From Virgibacillus phasianinus (GTDB lineage: Bacteria > Bacillota > Bacilli > Bacillales > Amphibacillaceae): a stretch of 64,000 bases of DNA. Under the pieces are notes generated by a model. It was not told the DNA's origin and searched no databases. It saw only the letters and a list, made by a program, of their open reading frames with translations. This document shows, piece by piece, positions 54,879 to 63,797 of the stretch. Made by a program: the position numbers and the translations under genes. The first letter of the stretch is position 1. Every line of letters starts with the position of its first letter. The DNA is taken from contig NZ_CP022315.1 of the NCBI RefSeq assembly GCF_002216775.1, positions 3,100,001-3,164,000 on the forward strand, written 5' to 3'.

Positions 54879-55778
54879 TTAGCGCTCACTTTTTAATATC
54901 TTCATTTGATTGCTTGATAGATTTTTAACATACTTTTCTATATATAAAGCCGCTTCAATAATATTTTTTTCGTTAATACCTGTTACAACTCCCATGCGAT
55001 GGAGCATGTATAACAGGTCATCTGTAGCAAGATTTCCAGAGGCACCTTTAGCATATGGGCATCCACCGAGACCGCCAACAGCGCTATCAAAGTTCGTAAT
55101 CCCATAATCAAGTGCAACAAGAACATTTGCAAGGGCTGTTCCCCTGGTATTATGAAAGTGCATAGCCAATTTTTCTTTTGGAAAGTATCGCAACAATTCT
55201 TCTAGCACTTTAGCAACCTGAGCGGGATCAGCAACCCCAATTGTATCCCCCAATGATAATTCATCAACGCCCATCGTTAACAGTTTATCACAAATGGAGA
55301 TCACCTTATCCGTATCAATGTCGCCTTCATAAGGGCATCCGAAAACGGTGGATACATATCCTCTAACTGTTTTATTTGCTTTTTTTGATTCGGTGGAAAC
55401 GCTTTCTAAAACAGGTAATGTATCAGCAATCGATTTATTAATATTTTTTTTGTTATGCGTCTCACTAGCTGATAAAAACAGACAAACCTCATCAATGTTT
55501 ACCTCCAATGCACGCTCCAATCCCGTACTGTTTGGAACCAAAGCAGCATAGGTAACATTGGGATTTCGCTTTATTTTTTTTGCCACTTCTGTTGCATCCT
55601 TTAATTGTGGTATCCATTTTGGATGCACAAATGAAGAAATTTCAATATAGGATGTACCAGAATCGGAAAGCATATTTATCCATTCAATTTTAGCATCAGT
55701 CGGTACCATTTCTGATTCATTTTGCAATCCATCTCGTGGACCCACTTCTTTAATCGAAACTTTATTTGAAAAGTCCAA
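54879..55778 (-). CDS. yngG: Hydroxymethylglutaryl-CoA lyase (YngG type)
   Basis: Splits HMG-CoA into acetyl-CoA and acetoacetate, ending the leucine route. The product is 299 aa, a TIM barrel. KEVGPRDGLQNE (about 8-19) carries the metal-binding Asp. The signature GLGGCPYAKGASGNLATDDLLYML (about 228-251) includes the catalytic Cys, and HFHNTRGTALAN (about 198) gives the metal His residues. TTG 55778 is preferred (AGGAGGG six bases upstream); TTG 55784 abuts the site. Confidence 0.94.
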   Translation of the reverse strand: MDFSNKVSIKEVGPRDGLQNESEMVPTDAKIEWINMLSDSGTSYIEISSFVHPKWIPQLKDATEVAKKIKRNPNVTYAALVPNSTGLERALEVNIDEVCLFLSASETHNKKNINKSIADTLPVLESVSTESKKANKTVRGYVSTVFGCPYEGDIDTDKVISICDKLLTMGVDELSLGDTIGVADPAQVAKVLEELLRYFPKEKLAMHFHNTRGTALANVLVALDYGITNFDSAVGGLGGCPYAKGASGNLATDDLLYMLHRMGVVTGINEKNIIEAALYIEKYVKNLSSNQMKILKSER

Positions 55779-55781
55779 TCC

Positions 55782-55815
55782 CAACCCTCCTATCTGTTAT
55801 TTTTTTATAGGGTTG
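55782..55815 (-). promoter_or_regulatory. Hairpin overlapping the yngG ribosome binding site
   Basis: CAACCCT (55782-55788) and AGGGTTG (55809-55815) are complementary and flank the minus-strand AGGAGGG of yngG. Closing the stem would hide part of that site. The effect is inference. Confidence 0.3.
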
Positions 55816-55850
55816 TTTTCGCAAAATTTGTTATTAGTCTTACCGCAGTT

Positions 55851-55957
55851 TAAACTGTGACATAACAGTAAAGTGATTTCCAACGAAGAATGCGCTGGTT
55901 TGTTTTCCGCTGCGGTCTCAGTGCGCTGAACTTGATTTTTAGTTGTGTCACAGTTTA
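55851..55957. repeat. MITE-like element inside the yng-type operon
   Basis: A 107-bp block bounded by TAAACTGTGACATAAC (55851-55866) and its near-perfect inverted copy (55942-55957; one mismatch in 16). It carries no gene, and the interior has CCGCTGCGGTCTCAGTGCGC. It sits in the 272-bp gap between the biotin carrier and HMG-CoA lyase genes, where the rest of the operon has gaps of 9-50 bp. Confidence 0.6.
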
Positions 55958-56050
55958 TGGGTTTTGTCTCAAAAACAACATTCTTTTAGAAAACAGCCTT
56001 TTATAAAGAGGAGTTTGTTTAAGTTATCCACTTCCAGGCAAAAAACGCCT

Positions 56051-56263
56051 TTATTCAATTATTGCGATTGTGTCCCCTTCGTTAACAAAATCTCCTTCAG
56101 CTACTTTTATTTCTTTAACGGTTCCATCGCTTTCGCTTGGGATTGGGATTTCCATTTTCATAGATTCCAAAATTGCTACATCCTGTCCGTCTGTTACTTT
56201 ATCTCCTTCAGCCACTGTGATTTTCCATACGCTACCTGCCATTGATGCTTTTACTTCTTCCAT
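56051..56263 (-). CDS. yngHB: Biotin/lipoyl attachment protein (BCCP-like)
   Basis: Biotin carrier of 70 aa. The biotinylated Lys is in ILESMKMEIPIPS (about 35), within a standard half-barrel fold with the second half GTVKEIKVAEGDFVNEGDTIAII. It shuttles carboxyl groups from the biotin carboxylase to the beta subunit. ATG 56263 has AGGAGG. It is a separate small gene, as in Bacillus subtilis yngHB. Confidence 0.94.
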   Translation of the reverse strand: MEEVKASMAGSVWKITVAEGDKVTDGQDVAILESMKMEIPIPSESDGTVKEIKVAEGDFVNEGDTIAIIE

Positions 56264-56277
56264 GATAATAATTCCTC

Positions 56278-57639
56278 CTAGTTTGTTTTTGATTTAATAA
56301 TTGGTAAATAATAGTCGTTTACAAAACTTGTTGTTGCCTTTCCTTCAATAAATTCATCGATATTCATGATCTCTTTTAGCATAGAAATGTTTGTTTTAAT
56401 TCCATCAATTTGATATTTCGATAATGCATCTTTCATCGCGGCAATTGCCTCATGCCTCGTTCTTGCCTTTACAATTAACTTTCCGATCATAGGATCGTAA
56501 TATGGTGTTACATCATAATCACTTGTAACTGCTAACTCATTACGTACATGATTATCGGTTGGTACCTGCAATGTTGTAATATGACCTGGTGACGGAAAGA
56601 AAGTAACTGGGTCTTCGGCATAAACTCTGACCTCGATAGCATGCCCATCAATGGATAAATCATCTTGTTTAACTGATAAGACCTCGCCATTCGCAATATT
56701 TATTTGTTCTTTTACAATGTCTATCCCCGTTATTTCCTCTGTGATCGGATGTTCTACCTGAATACGAGTATTCATTTCTAGGAAATAAAAGTTTTCATTT
56801 GCGTCAACTAGAAATTCGATGGTTCCAGCACCAGTATAACCAATTGATTTTGCAGCATCTGTTGCTGCCTTACCCATTTTCTCGCGTGTGCCTTCAGAAA
56901 TAAATGTGGAAGGTGCTTCCTCAACCACCTTTTGATTTCTCCGTTGGATGGAACAGTCACGTTCAAATAAATGGATGGCGTTTCCATGTTGATCAGCGAG
57001 TAATTGGATTTCGATATGCCTCGCATCATCCAGTTTTTTTTCCATAAACATGGCTCCATCACCAAAGAATGTTTCAGCACGTTTTGAATTGCTGTCAAAT
57101 GCCTTTGCCAATTCTTCATCAGAATGAACTACCTGCATACCAATACCGCCACCGCCAGCAGATGCTTTTAACATAATGGGATATCCAATTTCTTTTGAAA
57201 TTTCAAGCGCAGCATCGACTGATTCAACTGCTCCTTCTGTACCTGGGACAACTGGTACTCCAGCTTTTTGCATCGCCTTCCTAGCGGCAATTTTACTGCC
57301 CATATTTTCCATGACTTCACTTTTTGGCCCGATAAAAGTTATTCCGGCCGCATCGCACTTTTCAACAAATTGGCCACTCTCACTTAGAAATCCGTAGCCG
57401 GGATGGATAGCATCTACGTTTGCCTTCTTTGCAATGCTTATTATCTTGTCGACATTTAAATAACTTTCATTGACCCGGGGTGGTCCAAGTAAAAAACTTT
57501 CATTAGCCATTTTAACAAATGGTGCCTTTTGATCTGCTTCTGAATAGACAGCAACAGTCGAAATCCCCATTTTCTCACATGAACGAATTACTCGTGCCGC
57601 AATCTCTCCGCGGTTGGCGATAAGAATCTTCTTGATCAT
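56278..57639 (-). CDS. yngH: Acetyl/methylcrotonoyl-CoA carboxylase biotin carboxylase subunit (YngH type)
   Basis: ATP-grasp enzyme of 453 aa that carboxylates biotin on the carrier. Marks: KILIANRGEIAARVIRSCEKMGI (4-26), IHPGYGFLSE (about 78-87), KASAGGGGIGMQ (about 158-169), MEKKLDDARHIEIQLL, and EMNTRIQVEHPITEEITGIDIV (about 288-309) with catalytic Arg and Glu. ATG 57639 has AAGGAGGAG. It is a paralogue of fatty-acid AccC, assigned here by operon context. Confidence 0.93.
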   Translation of the reverse strand: MIKKILIANRGEIAARVIRSCEKMGISTVAVYSEADQKAPFVKMANESFLLGPPRVNESYLNVDKIISIAKKANVDAIHPGYGFLSESGQFVEKCDAAGITFIGPKSEVMENMGSKIAARKAMQKAGVPVVPGTEGAVESVDAALEISKEIGYPIMLKASAGGGGIGMQVVHSDEELAKAFDSNSKRAETFFGDGAMFMEKKLDDARHIEIQLLADQHGNAIHLFERDCSIQRRNQKVVEEAPSTFISEGTREKMGKAATDAAKSIGYTGAGTIEFLVDANENFYFLEMNTRIQVEHPITEEITGIDIVKEQINIANGEVLSVKQDDLSIDGHAIEVRVYAEDPVTFFPSPGHITTLQVPTDNHVRNELAVTSDYDVTPYYDPMIGKLIVKARTRHEAIAAMKDALSKYQIDGIKTNISMLKEIMNIDEFIEGKATTSFVNDYYLPIIKSKTN

Positions 57640-57651
57640 TGTATCTCCTCC

Positions 57652-59283
57652 TTATTCCAGGTGTTGTATTGCAAGTTCCTTTAACTTGTATTTTTGAATT
57701 TTACCACTTGCTGTCATTGGGTATTCTTCAACAAATTCAATATACTTTGGAATTTTATGATGTGATATATTTCCTTGACAGAACGTCCTAATATCATCAA
57801 CCGTCGTTCTTACATTTTTCTTTAAAATAATCCACGCCATAACTTCTTCCCCATATTTCTTGTCGGGCAGTCCGATAACCTGAACATCTAATACATCAGG
57901 ATGGTGATATAGAAATTCTTCAATCTCACGCGGATAGATATTTTCTCCGCCGCGAATAATCATATCTTTCATTCTGCCAGTTATTTCAAGATAGCCATTT
58001 TCATGCAGAATAGCCAAGTCACCGGTATGTAGCCATCCTTCAGAGTCAATAGCTGCTTGAGTAGCTTCTTTGTTGTTATAGTACCCTTTCATAACAAGAT
58101 AACCGCGTGTACATAGCTCTCCAGGTAAACCCACCTGTTGCTCCTCATCAGTTCCTGGAATAATTACCCTGATTTCTACATTTGGATGAGGCTTTCCCAC
58201 AGTTCCAACTTTTAATTCAATCGGATCGTCTGTTTTTGTCTGTGTAATAACTGGTGATGATTCTGTCTGCCCATAGGCAATGGTAATTTCCTTTGCCCCC
58301 ATTTTTTCCATAACGTTTGTCATTACCTCCATCGGACATGTAGACCCGGCCATAATGCCAGTCCGTAAATAGGAAAAATCGAATGTATCGAAACGTGGAT
58401 GGTTAAGTTCCGCGATAAACATAGTCGGAACACCATGTAGACCTGTGCATTTCTCATCAGAAACAGCTTTCATAACTCGCTCAGGTTCAAACTGCTCGAG
58501 CAGAACCATGGTAGCGCCTTTCGAAACCGCAGCCAGTATTCCTAACACACATCCAAAACAATGAAAAAATGGAACAGGAATACATAAACGATCTTTATTC
58601 GTCAGTTTCATGCAATCAGCAATTTGGTTCCCGTTATTTACAATATTATGATGAGTTAGCATAACCCCTTTTGGAAAACCTGTGGTCCCGGAAGTATATT
58701 GCATATTGATTGTATCGTTAGGATTTAGTGAAGCCTTTCGTTCCTCGAATTCCTTATCCAATACTCCGTCACCCATTTTTATGATTTCATTCCAGTTATA
58801 CGCATAGCCAAATGTATCATCACTTAATACAATAATATTTTTTAAGTGAGGGAGATTAGAAGATTGCACCTGACCTTTGTCGGCAAGTTTCAGTTCTGGA
58901 CAAATCTGTTTTAAAACATCCACATAATTGGTCCCTTTATAGGATTCTGCCATTATAAGCGTTGTCGATTCAGACTGCTTTAATAAATATTCCAGCTCCT
59001 TGGCCTGGTAGCTCGTGTTTACAGTTACTAAAACCGCACCCATCTTTCCAGTAGCAAATTGCGAAGTAATCCACTCTGGTTTATTATCGGCCCAAATCGC
59101 TACGTTTTCCCCTTTTTTTATTCCGAGTGACATAAATCCTTTAGCGGTCTGATTAACCATTTTATCGAATTCTTGATATGTTTTCCGAAGGTTAAGCTCT
59201 GGATATACTACAGCTTCCTGATTTGGATATAAATTCACTTGTTTCTCTAATAATTCTCCTACAGTTAGGTCTAATAAAGACAT
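57652..59283 (-). CDS. yngI: AMP-binding acyl-CoA synthetase (YngI type)
   Basis: Activates a carboxylic acid to its CoA thioester through an acyl-adenylate, 543 aa. The P-loop is MQYTSGTTGFPKGVML (about 194-209), the adenine motif is AYGQTESSPV (about 339-348), the hinge is TGDLAILHENGYLEITGRMKDMIIRGGENIYP (about 421-452), and the C-terminal Lys is in MTASGKIQKYKL (about 525-536). ATG 59283 has GAAAGGGG. By operon context it probably activates a branched or medium-chain acid. The substrate is unproven. Confidence 0.92.
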   Translation of the reverse strand: MSLLDLTVGELLEKQVNLYPNQEAVVYPELNLRKTYQEFDKMVNQTAKGFMSLGIKKGENVAIWADNKPEWITSQFATGKMGAVLVTVNTSYQAKELEYLLKQSESTTLIMAESYKGTNYVDVLKQICPELKLADKGQVQSSNLPHLKNIIVLSDDTFGYAYNWNEIIKMGDGVLDKEFEERKASLNPNDTINMQYTSGTTGFPKGVMLTHHNIVNNGNQIADCMKLTNKDRLCIPVPFFHCFGCVLGILAAVSKGATMVLLEQFEPERVMKAVSDEKCTGLHGVPTMFIAELNHPRFDTFDFSYLRTGIMAGSTCPMEVMTNVMEKMGAKEITIAYGQTESSPVITQTKTDDPIELKVGTVGKPHPNVEIRVIIPGTDEEQQVGLPGELCTRGYLVMKGYYNNKEATQAAIDSEGWLHTGDLAILHENGYLEITGRMKDMIIRGGENIYPREIEEFLYHHPDVLDVQVIGLPDKKYGEEVMAWIILKKNVRTTVDDIRTFCQGNISHHKIPKYIEFVEEYPMTASGKIQKYKLKELAIQHLE

Positions 59284-59307
59284 GAATTTTCCCCTTTCAA
59301 CCGCATT

Positions 59308-60450
59308 CTATAGTCCTAATTGCCGTGCAATTACCATCCGTTGCACCTCAGATGTACCTTCTCCAATTTCCATAAGTTTAGCATCGCGCAGGTAACGTTC
59401 TACCTCATATTCACGCATGTAACCATATCCTCCATGAATCTGAATTGCCTGATTAGCTGCTCTGGCTGCGGTTTCGCTTGCATATAATTTCGCATAAGCT
59501 GATTCCTTTGTAAAAGGTTTCCCTTGATCCTTTAACCAGGCGGATTTATGAATGATATTACGCGCCAATTCTATTTCCATTGACATATCCGCCAGTTTAA
59601 ACTGAATTGCCTGGAAGTTAGAAATTGATTTACCAAACTGTTTACGTTCCTTTGCATATGCCAGGGATTTGTCAAGAGAGCCCTGTGCGATCCCAAGAGA
59701 TAAAGCTGCTATGGAAATACGGCCGCCATCCAATGTATGCAAAAATTGTTTAAACCCTTTATTCGGGTCACCTAATAGGTTTTCTTTAGGCACACGGACA
59801 TTATCAAATACAATTTCAGCAGTATTCGAACCACGCACGCCCATCTTGTCATAGTTATCTGTAATGGTTACACCGTCAGTATCAGTCGGAACGATGATTG
59901 CACTAATGATATTTTTACCGCGGTCATCCTTGCCAGTAACAGCAGTAGCAATAATAGTCGCTGCGTAGCTTGCATTGGTAATAAAACATTTCTCACCATT
60001 AATTATATAGTCATCACCCTCTAATACGGCGGTTGTTTTTGTACCACCTGCATCCGATCCTGCGTTTGGTTCTGTTAGGCCAAATGAACCTAGTGATTTT
60101 CCTTCTGCTAAAGGTGTTAAGTACTTTTTCTTTTGTTCCTCTGTTCCAAAATAATAGATTGGACTAGCACCCAGTGAGATAGCTGCAGCATAGCTCAATC
60201 CAGTGCTGCCACATACTCGGCCAATTTCTTCCACAGCTAGGGCATAGGAAATGGTATCACCGCCAGATCCTCCGTATTCTTCAGGAAATGGAATACCAAG
60301 TAATCCTAATTCGCCCATCTGTTTAAAAATATCCTCTGGGAACTCAGCTTTTACATCAATATCAATTGCGCGGGGTCTTATCACATCTTCAGCAAAATCA
60401 CGTACCATTTTTTTAATCATAAGCTGTTCTTTTGTTAATTCAAAATTCAT
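59308..60450 (-). CDS. yngJ: Acyl-CoA dehydrogenase (isovaleryl-type, YngJ)
   Basis: FAD-dependent dehydrogenase of 380 aa that forms the enoyl-CoA in the first oxidative step. Signatures are GLTEPNAGSDAGGT (about 127-140), CFITNASYA (about 154-162), RKQFGKSISNFQAIQFKLADM (about 268-288) and IQIHGGYGYMREYEVERYLRDAK (about 338-360), where the base Glu is expected. ATG 60450 has AGGAGG. First gene of the operon, behind a TetR box and a cre-like site. Confidence 0.93.
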   Translation of the reverse strand: MNFELTKEQLMIKKMVRDFAEDVIRPRAIDIDVKAEFPEDIFKQMGELGLLGIPFPEEYGGSGGDTISYALAVEEIGRVCGSTGLSYAAAISLGASPIYYFGTEEQKKKYLTPLAEGKSLGSFGLTEPNAGSDAGGTKTTAVLEGDDYIINGEKCFITNASYAATIIATAVTGKDDRGKNIISAIIVPTDTDGVTITDNYDKMGVRGSNTAEIVFDNVRVPKENLLGDPNKGFKQFLHTLDGGRISIAALSLGIAQGSLDKSLAYAKERKQFGKSISNFQAIQFKLADMSMEIELARNIIHKSAWLKDQGKPFTKESAYAKLYASETAARAANQAIQIHGGYGYMREYEVERYLRDAKLMEIGEGTSEVQRMVIARQLGL

Positions 60451-60478
60451 TTATCTTCCTCCTAGTAATCTATCACCA

Positions 60479-60496
60479 AGACCGACTAGTTGGTCT
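60479..60496. promoter_or_regulatory. TetR-type operator upstream of yngJ
   Basis: AGACCGACTAGTTGGTCT is an 18-bp palindrome with only one mismatched symmetric pair. Its GACCGACTAGTCGGTC-like core is typical of operators of TetR regulators of acyl-CoA catabolism. It lies 29 bp upstream of the yngJ start. Confidence 0.7.
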
Positions 60497-60513
60497 GTGT
60501 GCGTTATTAAAAA

Positions 60514-60531
60514 ATGAAAGCGATTACTTTC
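60514..60531. promoter_or_regulatory. cre-like site (CcpA)
   Basis: ATGAAAGCGATTACTTTCAT begins at 60514. It fits the consensus WTGNAANCGNWNNCW and has perfect TGAAAG/CTTTCA arms. It overlaps the end of the tetR gene and precedes the yngJ promoter region, which suggests carbon catabolite repression. Confidence 0.6.
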
Positions 60532-61162
60532 ATGTGGTAAAAAAAGATTCTTCTATTAGCGCATCACGATATGAGGTACTTTCCAATGTTTCAACTCGTA
60601 AAACAGAATGCAGGATAAGATCTACATATATGTCGCCTATTTCTTCAATTGTCTTGGTTCCTTTCCGCCTATACCATTTGTATGTCCAATTAACCATACC
60701 CAATATTGCCATTGTAGTAATTTCAACTGGAAGGTCATTACGGAATTCCCCCGCATCTTTTCCCTCACTGATAGCTTTTGAAATAATCTGTTTAAATTGG
60801 TCACGCTTTTTCTTTATTAAATGCTCATATTGCGGTTTTAAATAAATGGTTTCTTGATAAAAAACGGAAATATGCGGCTTATAAAGATCAAATACTTTAA
60901 CAAAATCTTTCACAATTGCCTGCAGCTTTTTAGTTGGCGATTTATACGTTTCATTCGCCACCATCGCTTTCTCAAGAACATATGTAATAAATGTGTCATG
61001 GATAACGAAGAGTAATTCATCTTTTGATGTAAAATGATGATAAAATCCTCCCTTAGAAGTTCCAACATCATCTACAATCTGATTAACTGTCACACCATGG
61101 AAACCTTGTTTTTCAAATAAAGGTAAAGAAGCCTGAATTATCCTTTGACGTAGATCCGTTAT
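60530..61162 (-). CDS. TetR-family regulator of the yng-type operon, uncertain start
   Basis: Transcriptional repressor of about 210 aa. The N-terminal helix-turn-helix is FHGVTVNQIVDDVGTSKGGFYHHFTSKDELLFVI. The C-terminal ligand domain is helical and probably senses acyl-CoA. It is encoded just upstream of the acyl-CoA operon, and a TetR box lies between them. The start is unclear: AAGGAGGGG is followed five bases later by ATA (61162-61160) then ACG. The only canonical in-frame start is TTG 61177, which lies upstream of that site. I use ATA 61162 tentatively. Confidence 0.8.
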   Translation of the reverse strand: MTDLRQRIIQASLPLFEKQGFHGVTVNQIVDDVGTSKGGFYHHFTSKDELLFVIHDTFITYVLEKAMVANETYKSPTKKLQAIVKDFVKVFDLYKPHISVFYQETIYLKPQYEHLIKKKRDQFKQIISKAISEGKDAGEFRNDLPVEITTMAILGMVNWTYKWYRRKGTKTIEEIGDIYVDLILHSVLRVETLESTSYRDALIEESFFTT

Positions 61163-61290
61163 AACCCCTCCTTCCAACGCTCCATTATTACCTTATCATA
61201 TTTTTCAGATTATATAAAGCAAAACTTCATTCAGTGAAGGCATTACTATACGTTACACCGCCAGTAAAACAGTATATTATTTATATGAAG

Positions 61291-61320
61291 CAAAAACAGC
61301 CCCCAAAAATGGAAGCTGCC
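61291..61320 (-). terminator. Terminator of parC
   Basis: On the minus strand CAGCTTCCA and TGGGGGCTG pair (with G-U pairs) around a T loop, followed by TTTTT. Confidence 0.7.
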
Positions 61321-61332
61321 TTTATCACTAAT

Positions 61333-63779
61333 CTATTCTTCCTCTTCGAATGGTTTTCTGTAGCTTGCTACTCTCCATACTTCCGTTACTTCACCCTGGT
61401 TATCGGTATCAATCACAAAGGATCCATTACTTAAGCGGTCACTTAACGATAAATCCAATGGATAAACGGTTTGCTGTTCTCCCTTAGTTGTTTTAAACGA
61501 AACGGTATCTTTTTCATCAATAACAAAGAAACCACGAACTCGGTGAGGCTTTTTCTTAAGCTCACGTAACATCATCAGCCCCCGTTTTGCACGGCTGGTT
61601 TTCGTGAACTCACTTAATCTCATGCGCTTGCAGGCCCCCCGCTGTGTAACGATTAGTAAAGAGGGATCAGATAAATCATCAAAAACTTGTCCATTGACAA
61701 CATACTCTTGTTCCTTCAATTGAATTGCTTTGACACCGGAGGCTCGTTGCCCAACAGCGTTAACCTCGGATTCATGGTACCATAATCCGTATCCGGTGTT
61801 AGTTGCAATAAAGACATCTGAATGCCCATTAGTCAAATATACATTAACAACTTCATCTTCTTTTTTCAAGTTCAGCGCAACCAATGCTTTAGAATGACGC
61901 TGGGCATTATAAAGCTGCCATTCACTTCGTTTTACCATGCCGTTTTTGGTGAAGAAAATGACATATTGCTCCTGGTTGAATTGTCTTACTGGTATGCAAT
62001 TAACAATGGTTTCATCTTTTTCCAAAGTGGCAATATTTGATATATGCTGGCCAATATCCTTCCATCTTATATCTGGAAGCTGATGTACAGGCAGATACAA
62101 GTATTTCCCTTTATTTGTAAACAAAAGGATATTATCCGTTGTGTTTAATTCAAATAACCCAACTACGTAATCATCATCCTTAATAGCCATATCCTCCCCG
62201 TTTGAGGCGGAATACGACCGCAGACTTGTCCGCTTAATATAACCGTCCCTGGTCGTGGAAACTAATACATCTTCACTTGCGACCATCACATCTATATCTA
62301 TTTTTAATTCTTCAATATTATTTTCTATTTTGGTTTTCCTTGTATCTCCATATGTCTTTTTTAACTTTTTGAGATCATTTTTAATGGTTTGAAATAATTT
62401 TTTTTCATTGCCAAGAATTAATTCTAACTCGGCAATTTTCTTTCTTAACGCTTCGGCTTCTTTTTCCAAAGAAGTAATATCCGTATTGGTTAATCGATAA
62501 AGTTGCAGCATCACAATTGCTTCCGCTTGTGGTTCAGTAAAGTCATATGCCTCAATAATCCTTCTTTTGGCATCTGCTTTATTTTTGGACGCACGAATCG
62601 TGGCAATCAGCTCATCTAAAATAGAGATAGCTTTTATCAATCCTTCAACAATATGTGAGCGTTCATTTGCTTTTTTAAGTTCAAAAGCTGCTTGTCTTGT
62701 GACTATTTCTTTTTGATGCATAATATAGGCATCAAGCATCTGCGGTAAAGATAATAGTTTTGGTGTTTTATCTTTAATAGCTACCATGTTGAAATGATAG
62801 GTTACCTGTAAATCGGTATTTTTATATAAGTAGTGTAGAACACCTTCACTATTCGCATCTTTCTTGAGCTCAATTACAATGCGAAGTCCTGTCCGATCTG
62901 TTTCATCACGTATTTCGGCGATTCCCTCTACCTTTCGATCAATTCGTAGCTCATCGATTTTTTTAACCATATTTGCTTTATTTACTTCAAATGGAATTTC
63001 GTCAATAACGATTTGTTCCCGATTACCACGAATTTGTTCAACCTCAGCTTTACCACGAACAATAACTTTCCCTTTTCCTGTCTCATAGGCCTTAACAATT
63101 CCATCAATACCTTGAATAATTCCACCGGTAGGAAAATCCGGCCCTTTCATTACCTGCATTAGATCCTGTACGGTGACAGATGGATTATCAATTTTCATAA
63201 TCACTGCATCAATAACTTCAACTAAGTTATGTGGAGGAATGTCTGTAGCGTATCCAGATGAAATCCCTGTCGAACCATTCACTAGCAAGTTCGGAAACTT
63301 TGCTGGTAATACGGTTGGTTCGTCATTTGTGTCGTCAAAGTTTGGTATGAAGTCGACGGTTTGTTTGTCGATGTCACGAAGTAATTCAGAAGAGATACTT
63401 GATAATTTTGCCTCCGTATAGCGCATTGCTGCTGGGGATCACCATCAAGGCTACCGTTGTTCCCGTGCATCTCAATTAGTACGTTTCGAACTTTCCAATC
63501 CTGGCTCAACCGAACCATTGCTTCATAAACAGAAGAATCACCATGAGGGTGGTAGTTACCAATTACCGTACCGACAGTTTTAGCTGACTTGCGGAAGTTA
63601 CTGTCATGCGTATTTTTATCTTCGTACATTGCATATAGAATGCGGCGTTGTACCGGTTTAAGGCCGTCTCGAGCATCTGGGAGTGCTCTTTCTTGAATAA
63701 TGTATTTACTGTATCTACCAAAACGATCACCAATCACTTCTTCAAGTGGCAGGTCTAAATATTTCTCTGGCTGTGACAA
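61333..63779 (-). pseudogene. parC: DNA topoisomerase IV subunit A, frameshifted as read
   Basis: Subunit A of topoisomerase IV, the chromosome decatenase. The reconstructed product is about 815 aa, which is the family length. The first frame starts at TTG 63779 ([18 protein letters not shown] site upstream). It runs through [16 protein letters not shown] and [14 protein letters not shown] to [11 protein letters not shown]. It is lost at a C4 run (63434-63437), just before the catalytic Tyr motif AMRYTEAKL, which opens the second frame. One more C restores the frame. The beta-pinwheel C-terminal domain is intact. Because parC is essential, an undercalled homopolymer is the likely cause. Confidence 0.92.
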
Positions 63780-63797
63780 TAATGTCACCCCCCTTTA

